A DNA stretch of 64,000 bases, from NCBI RefSeq assembly GCF_001053185.1, contig NZ_CSTD01000001.1, forward strand, positions 673,846 to 737,845. Direction: 5' to 3'. The stretch comes from Mycobacterium bohemicum DSM 44277. Its GTDB lineage: Bacteria; Actinomycetota; Actinomycetes; Mycobacteriales; Mycobacteriaceae. Below are positions 51,525-62,221 of this stretch, piece after piece. The stretch's first letter is position 1; each line of letters opens with the position of its first letter. A program made the position numbers and the translations under genes. The notes beneath the pieces were generated by a model. It saw only the letters and a program-made list of their open reading frames with translations. It made no database searches and was not told the DNA's origin.

Positions 51525-51956
51525 TCACCCGCCCGTCAGCCGCGCCAGCGTCAGAGGGTCTTCCCCACCGTCGTAGTACTTGTCGAGCACCGCGACGAAG
51601 TCGCCGTTGTCGTCGGTGGCCCGGGCGAATAGCGTCATCGACGAGCGAAGCTTCAGATCGTCGGGTGAGCCGAAGATCTCACCGGCCGTGCGGCCCGCCA
51701 CCGAATCGACCAGCCGGGCGCACTCGTGCAGCCGCGGCCCCAGCACACCGTGGCGCAGGTACGCGCCGGCCTCCTCCAGCGAGGAGATGCCGTAGCGCAA
51801 CGCCATCGAGCTGCCGCCCAGGCCCCGCAGTTGCGGGAACACGAACCACATCCAGTGGCCGCGCTTGCGCCCGTCGCGCAGCTCCCGAACCACCTGGGGG
51901 TACACCGGGGCCTGCGCCTCCACGAAGCGCTCGAGGTCGAAGGGGTCGCTCGCCAT
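51525..51956 (-). CDS. DUF1810 family protein (Rv1873-like)
   Basis: This 143-residue protein matches DUF1810, an all-helical family of about 140 residues. [21 protein letters not shown] opens it, [25 protein letters not shown] (described in part) is the most conserved piece, and [16 protein letters not shown] lies near residue 100. It corresponds to Rv1873. Function is unknown. It is divergent from lldD2 with only 18 bases between starts, so the promoters overlap. Confidence 0.85.
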   Translation of the reverse strand: MASDPFDLERFVEAQAPVYPQVVRELRDGRKRGHWMWFVFPQLRGLGGSSMALRYGISSLEEAGAYLRHGVLGPRLHECARLVDSVAGRTAGEIFGSPDDLKLRSSMTLFARATDDNGDFVAVLDKYYDGGEDPLTLARLTGG

Positions 51957-51974
51957 GCGACTACGGTGACACAC

Positions 51975-53210
51975 ATGGCCGTCCGGCGACGAGTGCCCAA
52001 AGTGCGCGACCTCGCGCCGCTGATCCGGTTCAAACGCCCGCAGTTCGACGCGACGAGGCGCCGCCTGGACGCCGCGCTCACCATCGAGGACCTGCGGCGC
52101 CTCGCCAAACGGCGCACGCCCAGGGCGGCGTTCGACTACACCGACGGCGCGGCCGAGGACGAGCTGTCCCTCGGCCGCGCCCGACAAGCCTTCCGGGACA
52201 TCGAGTTTCACCCGACGATCCTGCGCGACGTCTCCTGCGTGGCCACCGGGTGGGACGTGCTGGGGCGGCCCGTCGCGCTGCCCTTCGCGATCGCCCCGAC
52301 CGGGTTCACCCGGTTGATGCACACCGAGGGCGAGATCGCCGGCGCCGCGGCCGCGGCGGCCGCCGGGATCCCGTTCTCGCTGTCCACGCTCGGGACCACC
52401 GCGGTGGAGGACCTGGTGGCCGCTGTTCCTCAGGGGCGCAAATGGTTTCAGCTGTACATGTGGCGCGACAGGGAACGCTCGATGGCGTTGGTGCAGCGCG
52501 CGGCCGACGCCGGCTTCGACACGCTGCTGGTCACCGTCGACGTTCCGGTCGCCGGCGCGCGGTTCCGGGACGTGCGCAACGGGATGTCGATCCCGCCCGC
52601 GCTGACCCTGCGAACGGTCCTCGACGCGCTGCCGCGGGCCCGCTGGTGGTTCGACCTGTTCACCACCGAGCCCTTGTCGTTCGCGTCGCTGGACCGGTGG
52701 TCGGGCACCGTCGGTGAGTACCTGAACACCATGTTCGACCCCACCGTCACCTTCGACGACCTCTCCTGGATCAAGGACCGCTGGCCCGGCAGGCTCGTCG
52801 TGAAGGGCATCCAGACGATCGAGGACGCCCGCGCCGTCGTCGACCGCGGCGTGGACGGGATCGTGTTGTCCAATCACGGTGGGCGCCAACTGGACCGGGC
52901 GCCGGTGCCGTTTCACCTGCTGCCGGCGGTCGCGCGCGACCTGGGCGAGCACACCGAGATCCTGCTGGACACCGGCATCATGTCGGGTGCCGACATCGTG
53001 GCGGCCGTCGCGCTGGGCGCGCGCTGCACGCTGGTCGGGCGGGCCTACCTCTACGGGCTGATGGCGGGCGGGGAGGCGGGCGTGCGGCGGGCCATCGAGA
53101 TCCTGCAGACCGGCGTGGTCCGCACCATGGCGCTGCTGGGCGTCAGCAGCCTCGAGGAGCTGTCGCCCCAGCACGTCACCCAGTTGCAGCGGTTCGGTCC
53201 CCGCGCCTGA
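51975..53210 (+). CDS. lldD2: L-lactate dehydrogenase, FMN-dependent (LldD2)
   Basis: This 411-residue alpha-hydroxyacid oxidase family TIM barrel catalyses quinone-linked oxidation of L-lactate to pyruvate. FMN and substrate motifs are [43 protein letters not shown] and the catalytic His in [14 protein letters not shown]. Length and sequence match Rv1872c, which supports growth on lactate. The ATG at 51975 begins [15 protein letters not shown]. The relation to mycofactocin-associated MftD paralogues was considered, but gene order favours LldD2. It is convergent with the PhyH gene. Confidence 0.91.
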   Translation: MAVRRRVPKVRDLAPLIRFKRPQFDATRRRLDAALTIEDLRRLAKRRTPRAAFDYTDGAAEDELSLGRARQAFRDIEFHPTILRDVSCVATGWDVLGRPVALPFAIAPTGFTRLMHTEGEIAGAAAAAAAGIPFSLSTLGTTAVEDLVAAVPQGRKWFQLYMWRDRERSMALVQRAADAGFDTLLVTVDVPVAGARFRDVRNGMSIPPALTLRTVLDALPRARWWFDLFTTEPLSFASLDRWSGTVGEYLNTMFDPTVTFDDLSWIKDRWPGRLVVKGIQTIEDARAVVDRGVDGIVLSNHGGRQLDRAPVPFHLLPAVARDLGEHTEILLDTGIMSGADIVAAVALGARCTLVGRAYLYGLMAGGEAGVRRAIEILQTGVVRTMALLGVSSLEELSPQHVTQLQRFGPRA

Positions 53211-53213
53211 CGG

Positions 53214-54341
53214 CTACCGGAGGCGGGCGACCTGCTCGGTGCGGTTGCGCACCAGGTCGTTGAAGGCCTGGCCGGGCCCGACGTGGTCGAAGAGTCGCGG
53301 CGGGTAGTGCGTGACGTACATGGTGCGGCGGCCGCCCGCGCCGGTGGGCCGCGGCGAGGCGTGCATGAGGTCCTGGATGTGTACCGTGACGTCGCCGGGG
53401 GCGGTGTCGATGCTCACCACCGGCGCGTCGCTCATCCGCTGTTCCCAGCGGTAGTGGATGGCCTGACCGTGGCTGCCGGGCAGGACCTGCAGGTGGCCGG
53501 TCGAGGCGTCCGAACCCGTCACTTGGATGCCGACGCTGACCGCCGGGCACATGATCGCGTGGCCGCCCATTCCGCAGTCCTGGTGCCACGGGATGTTCGA
53601 CAGCCCGCTGGTGTTCCCCGGCGCCTTGAGCAGCACCGCGCTGCCTTCCATCCGGTCGGGGGCGGCGCGCAGTGCCGGGTCGATGAGGGTGCCCAGCCGG
53701 CGCACCCGGGCGTCGTTCTCCAGCGCGGCCAGCACCGGCGAGCGCACCGTCGCGTAGACCAGCCGGCACAGCACGCTGCCGCCGTCCTCGGTGGTCGCCC
53801 ACCACGATTCGTCGTCGCCCGGGCGGGCCCGCTCGGCCAGCCGGTCGATCTCGCGGTTGGCCGCCCGCATCTCGTCGGCGGAGAACACCCCACGGACGTG
53901 GAGGTAACCCATGGTCCGCAGCTGGGCGGCCAGGTCGGCGTCGTCGGCATCGAGCGTGAACGCGGCGTGGGGGTCGCGCCCCCGCAGGTCGATTCGGCTC
54001 GGGTCGTAGGGCGGGATCCCCGCATGCAGGTAGCGCAGCACCGGGTCCCAGTCGGCCAGTTGCTCGAATCCGCCTCGCTCGAAGGACAACTCGTTGCTGA
54101 GCAGGAGGTTGATGGTGGTGCGGAACTGGCCGACCATGTCGTCCCAGGCCCGCCGCGACAGGCGCACCGCGGCGTCGCCGTCGGCCCGCGCCTCGGCGAC
54201 GCGGATCGTCGGGCCGACGGCGGAATAGGTGACGGCGTCGTCGCCGACGAGGAACGTGATGGATCCGGTGGACGCCAGGCCTCCGGCCGCGGATTCGAGG
54301 ATCTGCGGGTCCGGGGGCGGTGCGGGAGGCGACAGTGCCAC
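53214..54341 (-). CDS. Phytanoyl-CoA dioxygenase (PhyH) family Fe(II)/2-oxoglutarate oxygenase
   Basis: This 375-residue protein has an N-terminal region of about 115 residues with a SCP2-like feel (GSITFLVGDDAVTYSAVGP), followed by the PhyH domain. That domain carries HxD in NIPWHQDCGMGGH and the distal His in HIQDLMHASPRPTGAGG with its following arginine. LLKAPGNTSGLSN precedes the HxD. It would hydroxylate a hydrophobic substrate using 2-oxoglutarate and iron. The GTG start is divergent from lon, with 88 bases between the starts. I do not recall an equivalent at this position in M. tuberculosis. Confidence 0.8.
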   Translation of the reverse strand: MALSPPAPPPDPQILESAAGGLASTGSITFLVGDDAVTYSAVGPTIRVAEARADGDAAVRLSRRAWDDMVGQFRTTINLLLSNELSFERGGFEQLADWDPVLRYLHAGIPPYDPSRIDLRGRDPHAAFTLDADDADLAAQLRTMGYLHVRGVFSADEMRAANREIDRLAERARPGDDESWWATTEDGGSVLCRLVYATVRSPVLAALENDARVRRLGTLIDPALRAAPDRMEGSAVLLKAPGNTSGLSNIPWHQDCGMGGHAIMCPAVSVGIQVTGSDASTGHLQVLPGSHGQAIHYRWEQRMSDAPVVSIDTAPGDVTVHIQDLMHASPRPTGAGGRRTMYVTHYPPRLFDHVGPGQAFNDLVRNRTEQVARLR

Positions 54342-54395
54342 GGTCCGATTATGCGCGCCGGCGGGCCCCGCGGGAACAAACCGGCAACCGGCTGG

Positions 54396-54416
54396 GTTAA
54401 GCCGAGCAGACTCAAC
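54396..54416. promoter_or_regulatory. HAIR-like element upstream of lon
   Basis: GTTAAGC, seven bases, then ACTCAAC corresponds to the HspR-binding HAIR consensus CTTGAGT-N7-ACTCAAG at 10 of 14 positions with correct spacing. It sits 14 bases upstream of the lon ATG, and GGAGG (54421-54425) follows. HspR control of lon is known in Streptomyces. The left half-site is weak, so this is tentative. Confidence 0.35.
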
Positions 54417-54429
54417 TTATGGAGGATTG

Positions 54430-56751
<2,322 letters not shown>

Positions 56752-56757
56752 CGGTGG

Positions 56758-56787
56758 CAGCCGCCCCCGAAAGGGGGCGGCTGTTTG
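56758..56787 (+). terminator. lon transcription terminator
   Basis: The 11-base arms CAGCCGCCCCC (56758-56768) and GGGGGCGGCTG (56773-56783) enclose a GAAA tetraloop and are followed by TTTG. It starts six bases after the lon stop. Its presence excludes the long upstream start of the next ORF. Confidence 0.9.
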
Positions 56788-56831
56788 CGTCGCGGCTGGC
56801 GTCAGCTACCGGCTGGGCGTTCAATGAATCG

Positions 56832-57209
56832 GTGAGCCTCAAACGTCAAGTGGTCCATCGCGTTCAACGGTTCCTGGTCAACCCGGTGGGCCGGAAAATG
56901 CCCGGCGTGATCCTGGAAACCACCGGGCGCAAGAGCGGCCGGCCGCGGCGCACGGCCGTCGGCGGCCGCGCGGTCAACGACACGTTCTGGATGGTGTCCG
57001 AACACGGCGAGCATTCCGACTACGTCCGCAACATCCAGGCAAATCCGGCCGTGCGCCTGCGCATCAACGGCCGGTGGCGCAGCGGGACCGCTCACCTGCT
57101 TCCCGACGACGACCCGCTGCAGCGGCTGGGCAACCTGCCCGCCCTCAACAGCGCCATCGTGCGCCTGATGGGCAGCGACCTGCTGACCATCAGGGTCGAC
57201 CTGGACTGA
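56832..57209 (+). CDS. Deazaflavin (F420)-dependent nitroreductase family protein
   Basis: This 125-residue split-barrel protein is related to Ddn. GVILETTGRKSGRPRRTAVGG (in part) with the phosphate-binding TTGRKSGRPRRT is the family signature, and EHSDYVRNIQANPAVRLRINGRW (in part) the second. I chose GTG 56832, because a start at 56754 would place the lon terminator inside the gene. Ddn-type enzymes use F420H2, reduce quinones and activate bicyclic nitroimidazoles; whether this one does is unknown. Confidence 0.8.
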   Translation: MSLKRQVVHRVQRFLVNPVGRKMPGVILETTGRKSGRPRRTAVGGRAVNDTFWMVSEHGEHSDYVRNIQANPAVRLRINGRWRSGTAHLLPDDDPLQRLGNLPALNSAIVRLMGSDLLTIRVDLD

Positions 57210-57222
57210 CTTTCGCATCGAC

Positions 57223-57582
57223 ATGGCCTACGACGAAGACCTGGCCAACGCCATCCGCGAAATGCTCAGCGCCGAGAGCGGCGTCGAGGAAAAGCGCATG
57301 TTCGGCGGCCTGGCGTTCCTGGTCAACGGCAACATGTCCGTGGCCGTCAGTGGGCAGGGTGGCCTGCTGGTCCGCGTGCCGCCGGAAGACTCCGACCAGC
57401 TCGTGCGGCGCGCCCACGTCAGCGTCATGGTGATGGCGGGCAGGGAAACCCGCGGCTGGGTCCGCGTCGGCGCCGCCGGGGTGCGGACCAGGCGACAGCT
57501 GCAGGGCTGGGTCACCCGGGGCGTCGGCTACGCGCGCGGCCTGCCGCCCAAGCGGGTGTTTTCGCGGGTGCCGGGCGGGTAG
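57223..57582 (+). CDS. TfoX N-terminal-domain protein
   Basis: This 119-residue protein has a TfoX_N-like start, DEDLANAIREMLSAESGVEEKRMFGGLAFLVNGNM (in part). The conserved E-x-K-R-M-F-G-G-L segment lies near residues 22-30, then VAVSGQGGLLVRVPPED. Proteins of this type are widespread, stand alone and have no known function; they are distinct from full-length competence regulator Sxy/TfoX. It begins 13 bases after the F420-type gene. Confidence 0.8.
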   Translation: MAYDEDLANAIREMLSAESGVEEKRMFGGLAFLVNGNMSVAVSGQGGLLVRVPPEDSDQLVRRAHVSVMVMAGRETRGWVRVGAAGVRTRRQLQGWVTRGVGYARGLPPKRVFSRVPGG

Positions 57583-57653
57583 CCGTTCCCCATGCCCTAC
57601 TTCGACGACCGCGCCACCGCGGCGGCAAAGCAATTGGGTCTTTTGAGCGCGCC

Positions 57654-58400
57654 GTGACGATCCGGATCGGCACCTCGGGGTGGTCCTACAACCATTGGGC
57701 CGACGTGCTGTACCCCCCGCGGATGGCGCCGGCGCGCCGGTTGGAGCGCTACGCCGAGGTGTTCGACACCGTCGAGCTGAACGCGAGTTTCTACCGCTGG
57801 CCCAAGGATTCGACCTTCGCCGGGTGGCGCGAACGGCTGCCGCCCGGCTTCACCATGTCGGTCAAGGCGCACCGGGGGCTGACCCACTACCGACGGCTGG
57901 CCTCCCCCGAGCCGTGGATCGAGCGGTTCGAACGCTGTTGGCAGCTGCTGGGCGATCGGCACGGCGTGCTGCTGGTGCAACTGCACCCCGAGCAGCAGCG
58001 CGATGACGCCCGCCTGGAGGGGTTCCTGCGCGCCGTGCCCGACCCGATCCGGGTGGCCATGGAGCTGCGGCACCCGTCGTGGAACGACCCCTCGGTGTTC
58101 GCGCTGCTCGAAAAATGGCGCGCCGCCTACGTCGTGATGAGCGGCGCGGGCCTGCCGTGCGTCCCGCGGGCCACCACCGACTTCGTCTACATCCGCATGC
58201 ACGGCCCCGACCCCGCGGCGATGTATGCGGGTTCCTATCCCGACGACGAGCTGCGGGAGTGGGCGCGCCGGATCGCCGGCTGGGACGGCGACGGCAAGGA
58301 CGTGTGGATGTACTTCAACAACGACCTGGGCGGCCACGCCGTCCGCAACGCGCTCACGCTGCGCGGGCTCCTGGGCCAATCCGGAGCGGCGCCGGTCTAG
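57654..58400 (+). CDS. DUF72 family protein
   Basis: This 248-residue TIM-barrel protein begins IRIGTSGWSYNHWADVLYPP, the diagnostic DUF72 opening. It has VELNASFYRWPKDSTFAGWRERLPPGF (in part), VKAHRGLTHYRRL and a C-terminal VWMYFNNDLGGHAVRNA. The family is common and uncharacterised; DNA or RNA processing roles have been suggested. The GTG start overlaps the stop of a 21-codon ORF at 57592-57657 (GTGA), whose reality is doubtful. It converges with the PEP-utilising-enzyme remnant, the two stops overlapping. Confidence 0.85.
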   Translation: MTIRIGTSGWSYNHWADVLYPPRMAPARRLERYAEVFDTVELNASFYRWPKDSTFAGWRERLPPGFTMSVKAHRGLTHYRRLASPEPWIERFERCWQLLGDRHGVLLVQLHPEQQRDDARLEGFLRAVPDPIRVAMELRHPSWNDPSVFALLEKWRAAYVVMSGAGLPCVPRATTDFVYIRMHGPDPAAMYAGSYPDDELREWARRIAGWDGDGKDVWMYFNNDLGGHAVRNALTLRGLLGQSGAAPV

Positions 58401-58680
58401 TCGCCGGCGTGGGCGGGAGCCCACGCGCCGTCGATCAGGTCGGGCGGGCGCTGCGCCTGCAGCCGCTCCCGTTCGGCGCGGCGCCTCTTGACCCGCAGCC
58501 GGGCGTCCGCCGGCGGCGTGACGAGCTCGTCGCAGGTGAGGTAGTACACGTCGTCCCCGGCGTCGATCAGATCCGCCGTCACGTAACGAGAACCCAACTC
58601 CCGCAAGGTCATTCGTAGCTCGTGGGTGAACCGCAGGGTGGTATCGTGCGCGAGCTCGCGCCAGTGCTGGGCGCCGCCGA
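58397..58680 (-). pseudogene. C-terminal remnant of a PEP-utilising enzyme
   Basis: A minus-strand frame of about 93 codons encodes QHWRELAHDTTLRFTHELR, then LRELGSRYVTADLIDAGDDVYYLTCDEL and ARLRVKRRRAERERLQAQRPPDLIDG (both in part). This is the helical linker seen before the phosphohistidine domain in PEP-synthase/rifampin-phosphotransferase-like proteins. There is no start, no ATP-grasp part and no His domain. It joins the truncated thiolase in a different frame at about 58680. I think the parent gene is the equivalent of Rv1868. Confidence 0.65.
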
Positions 58681-58682
58681 CC

Positions 58683-59582
58683 GGCGCCGGCGATGCGGAT
58701 GGCCGCCGACCGGTGCAGCTCGTCGCGCTCGGCCAGCGCAAAGGTGTCGTGCGCGTCGGTGCCCGCCTGCGGAAACACCCAGCGCTCGGCGGGCACGTTC
58801 AGCTCCCTCGCCCGCTCGACCGACGTGAGGACCAGCGCCGCGCCCTGGTCGACCATGTTGTTGGAGTTCATCAGCTTGGTGTAGGGCCAGCTGATCATCC
58901 GGTTCTGCGGACCCGGCCGGCAGATCTCCTCGGCGGTGACGGGTTTGCGGATCCAGGCGTGCGGGTTGTTGACCGCCACCGCGTTGAAGCGGGCCCACAG
59001 TTCGCCGACGCGCTTGCGGTGATCGTCGATCGACTCGCCGGTGGCGATCCGCAGCGCCTGCTCGAACAGCGGATAGACGTAGGCGGGCCGGTCCAGCCCG
59101 ATGCGGATCTCCGCCTCGCCGGCCATCGGCACGTCCTCGCCGCTGACCTCGGCGGCCGGAACGGATTTGTCCTGCGTCGTCCATACCAGTTTGCCGCCCT
59201 TGGCGCGCAATCCCCTTCGCGTGCGCCAGGTTTCGGCCCCGGCCAGCAACACCACACCCGCCCGGCCGCGCTGGATGTCCAGGCAGGCGCGGTTGATCAG
59301 CGACTGCGGCACGTTGCCGCCGATGGGGCTGTAGAGCGTGGTGAAGTCGGTGGCGCCGATGCGCTGGCCCAGCAGCAACCCCGGGTCGCGATAGCGGGCC
59401 GACAAGACGTTCACCACGCGAATGGAGTCCACGGCCGCGACGACCCGGCCGTCGGCGGCCAGCCGGGCCGCGTCGGCCATCAGGTCGATCGGTTCGACGG
59501 ACCTCTTTTCGGGGTCGATCTCGTCGCGGTGGTTGACCTGGCCGTAGCCGATCAGCACCGGTGTCCTGGGGTCGACGGTCAT
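58683..59582 (-). pseudogene. Truncated acetyl-CoA acetyltransferase (thiolase-like, Rv1867-like)
   Basis: The first 300 codons are a good thiolase-superfamily N-terminal half (VDPRTPVLIGYGQVNHRDE, LINRACLDIQRGRAGVVLLAGAETW (in part), DQGAALVLTSVERARELNVP, LHRSAAIRIAGA). Homology then stops abruptly at about 58683. The C-terminal half, with its catalytic His and Cys region, is missing. The reading frame continues open to 57597 only as a GC-rich run-on antisense to the DUF72 gene. The break coincides with the start of the PEP-utilising-enzyme remnant, indicating a deletion. The start codon and upstream region look normal. Confidence 0.75.
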
Positions 59583-59627
59583 GGAACGAATTTAGCGTGG
59601 CTATGAATATGGGCGGTTTGCGGCCGT

Positions 59628-59683
59628 CGAATGTGAAGCTGGCTTCACGCTCGCGCACGAATGTGAAGCCAGCTTCACGCTCG
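59628..59683. repeat. Two palindromic 26-bp units between the CoA-transferase and thiolase genes
   Basis: Unit 1 (59628-59653) contains GTGAAGCTGGCTTCAC and unit 2 (59658-59683) contains GTGAAGCCAGCTTCAC, each inside CGAATG...GCTCG. Each core has six-base arms, and the two cores are exact reverse complements of one another. The pair is therefore both a direct repeat (30-base period) and an inverted repeat. It could be a dimeric operator for the thiolase promoter, a terminator for the CoA-transferase gene, or copies of a dispersed mycobacterial repeat. Confidence 0.75.
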
Positions 59684-59699
59684 GCCGGGAAGCGTACGG

Positions 59700-62093
59700 C
59701 TAGGCCGTCCCGAACAGCACCCGCTCGCCGATCAGCCGGTCGGTCTCCTGGGCGCTCATGCCGAGCAGGGTCCGGCAGATCTCCCGGGTGTCCTGCCCGG
59801 GTTGCGGCGCCGGGCGTTGCGGCGCGGGCGGAATGTGCAGGAACGGCGCGGGGCCCGTCTCGGCCGGGAGCGGACGCTCGATGAGCGGATGTGTCATGTC
59901 GCTGAACACTTTTCGCAAAGCCAGCTGGGGATCTTCCAGGACGTCGGGCGGGCGGTTCATCGGCCCAGCCGGCACCCCGGCTGACTGCAGGAGCTCGCTG
60001 GCCCGCAGCGGGGTGCGCTGCCGGGTCCAGGCCGACATCAACTCCACCAATTCCCCCCGGTTGGCCACCCGCGCCTCGCCGGTGGCGAAGCGCGGGTCCT
60101 CGGCCCATTCGGCATGGTCGAAAACCGATGCGGCACTGAACCATTCGTCGTCGGTCGGAATCGAGATGACGCACCACTCGTCGTCGCCCGCGCAGGGGCA
60201 GACCGCGTGCAGCCCGGTGTCGTCGCGGAGCCGGGCAAGCCCTGCGGCCACGGCGGCCCGGGTCACGTAGAGGGTGTCGAGCTGGTTGACGACGGCCTCG
60301 GCCTGCGAGACGTGGACGCGGGCCCCGCGGCCGGTGCGGTCGCGGTGGATCAGCGCGGCCAGCGCCGCGATGGCGACGATCCGCCCGACCACGTGGTCGG
60401 GGAAGATCGTCGTCGCGTCGTAGAAGGCGTGCCGCGGCTGGTCGGCCTCGCTGTCCGGGTCGTCGGGGTCCTCGGTGGTCCACAGCCGGGTGACGCCGGT
60501 GGCGGCCCGCACCAACGGGCCGTATCCCAGCCGGGTGCTCCACGGCCCCGTGTCGCCGTACGCGCTGCTCTCGGCGATCACCAGCCGCGGGTTGACCGCG
60601 CGCAGTTGGTCCGGGGAAAGCCCCAGTGCCGCAAGGGTTCCCGGCTTGAAGTTGGCGAACACCGCGTCGGACTTGGCGACGAGCCTGCCGAAGATCTCCT
60701 TGCCCTCGGCGACACGCAGGTCCACGCCGAACGCGAGCTGGTTGCGGTGGGTCCACGCGAACGACTCGCTCATGGCCTCGCCGGCGCGGGCCTGCCGCAG
60801 GCCGTCGGGGTAGTCGGCGCTTTCGACCTTGATCACCTCGGCGCCCAGGTCTCCGAACAGCCGCCCGAGCTCGCCGCCGGCCACGATGATGCCCAGGTCG
60901 AGAATCCGCAGACCCGCAAACGGGTAGTCCCCGACCCGGGCCGACGGGGCACCCACCAGCGCGGGATTCCCGCGCCAGGACGGCGCGTCGTCCCCGAGGC
61001 CGGGTGCCGGCGCCCGAAAACCCGAGCGCTCGCCGTCGACGACGAAATACCCGGTGGGCACGCGGGCGCGCACGCCCGGCACCAGTTCGGCCTCGGTGAT
61101 GGCGCCCACCGCCTGGAAATGGTCGGAGCCCAGGATCTGCGACGGGGTGAGCACCGCGGCGATCGGGACGCCGTGCCGCTGGCCCTCGGCCACCAAGTCC
61201 TTCATGGCCTGGCCGGCGAACAGCGCCCCGACCAGCACGCTGATCTGCGGCCAGGCCGCGAAGCGGGCGCCGATCGCGTCGTATTGCGGGTCCTGGAACT
61301 CCTCCGGCTCGCCGAGCCAGCGCCGAAGCCCGCGCCACTGCCGCGGGGCCATGATGCACAGCCGGACGTAGCCGTCGCTGCAGGGATAGATCGGGTACGC
61401 GTCCTGGTTCCTGGGCCGCCCGCGCCAGCGCCCCGCGCGGCGGACGCCCGCGGCGGCCTGCCCGTGCGCCCCGAACGCCGGGTCGAGCGCCATCACCACG
61501 GCGTCGAACCGGGAGAAGTCGATGTAATCCCCGGTGCCGCAACGCAACCGGTTGTAGTAGGCGACCAGCACCGCCCACGCCGCCTGCACGGCGGCCGTCG
61601 CCGAGGCGATGCCGTTCGGGGGCAGCACCGGAGTGCCGGTCGCGGGGCCCGAGCGCGACAGCGCGCCGCCCATCGCGTACAGCACCGCGTCGGTGGCGCG
61701 CCACGGCGCGCGCGGGCCGGTCGCCCCGAAGTCGGTGACCGACAGCACCACCAGGTGCGGGTAGCGGGCGGCCAGTTCGGCGGGCGGTGTCCCGAAGAGC
61801 TCCGCCAGCCCGTCGTCGACCACGATGTCGGCCTCCGCGGCCAGGTCGAGGAACCGGCCGCAGTCCTCCTCCTCGCGGGGGTCCAGCACGGCACCGCTCT
61901 TGTTGGCGTTGTGCACCGCGAACGGGATGCTGGCCCCGGCCAGCGTGGGCGGCGCGTCGCGTCCGGGGCTGCCGCCCGGTGGTTCCAGCTTGAGCACGTC
62001 GGCGCCCAGATCGGCGAACAGGCGCGTCACCGCGTCGGCCGCACCGCTCGACAAGTCCAGGACGCGCACCGCGTCGAGCAACCCGTCAGACAT
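59700..62093 (-). CDS. Double-domain CaiB/BaiF family III CoA-transferase (Rv1866-like)
   Basis: This 797-residue protein holds two family III CoA-transferase domains in tandem. The first half has VRVLDLSSGAADAVTRLFADLGADVLKLEPPGG (in part), and the second half FAGLRILDLGIIVAGGELGRLFGDLGAEVIKVE (in part) from about residue 410. The second half also has SQAEAVVNQLDTLYV and HAVCPCAGDDEWC. The enzymes move CoA between carboxylic acids or racemise 2-methylacyl-CoA. It corresponds to Rv1866. I chose ATG 62093 (MSDGLLDAVRVLDL), because the longer frame precedes the domain with unrelated residues. It lies upstream of the broken thiolase. Confidence 0.86.
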   Translation of the reverse strand: MSDGLLDAVRVLDLSSGAADAVTRLFADLGADVLKLEPPGGSPGRDAPPTLAGASIPFAVHNANKSGAVLDPREEEDCGRFLDLAAEADIVVDDGLAELFGTPPAELAARYPHLVVLSVTDFGATGPRAPWRATDAVLYAMGGALSRSGPATGTPVLPPNGIASATAAVQAAWAVLVAYYNRLRCGTGDYIDFSRFDAVVMALDPAFGAHGQAAAGVRRAGRWRGRPRNQDAYPIYPCSDGYVRLCIMAPRQWRGLRRWLGEPEEFQDPQYDAIGARFAAWPQISVLVGALFAGQAMKDLVAEGQRHGVPIAAVLTPSQILGSDHFQAVGAITEAELVPGVRARVPTGYFVVDGERSGFRAPAPGLGDDAPSWRGNPALVGAPSARVGDYPFAGLRILDLGIIVAGGELGRLFGDLGAEVIKVESADYPDGLRQARAGEAMSESFAWTHRNQLAFGVDLRVAEGKEIFGRLVAKSDAVFANFKPGTLAALGLSPDQLRAVNPRLVIAESSAYGDTGPWSTRLGYGPLVRAATGVTRLWTTEDPDDPDSEADQPRHAFYDATTIFPDHVVGRIVAIAALAALIHRDRTGRGARVHVSQAEAVVNQLDTLYVTRAAVAAGLARLRDDTGLHAVCPCAGDDEWCVISIPTDDEWFSAASVFDHAEWAEDPRFATGEARVANRGELVELMSAWTRQRTPLRASELLQSAGVPAGPMNRPPDVLEDPQLALRKVFSDMTHPLIERPLPAETGPAPFLHIPPAPQRPAPQPGQDTREICRTLLGMSAQETDRLIGERVLFGTA

Positions 62094-62221
62094 CTGCACA
62101 CCGTACCCGGCCGGTTCGGGGCAAACCGCCACGACTAGGGTGACGGCCAAATGTACAGCCGCTCAAGTGCGTTCGGCCGCAGCTTCGAGCGGTTACCCGC
62201 GGAGATGGAGGCACCCGGCCC

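Noticed and set aside
56754..56831. Upstream start for the deazaflavin-dependent protein
   Set aside because: It would include the lon terminator hairpin in the coding sequence; the GTG at 56832 gives a family-typical start.
57597..58682. C-terminal continuation of the thiolase reading frame (about 360 codons)
   Set aside because: It is antisense to the DUF72 gene and crosses the PEP-utilising-enzyme remnant out of frame; it is a run-on after the deletion, not a domain.
60114..62138. 674-codon plus-strand ORF opposite the CoA-transferase gene
   Set aside because: The minus-strand frame shows two clear CaiB/BaiF domains; the opposite frame is Arg/Gly/His-rich noise.
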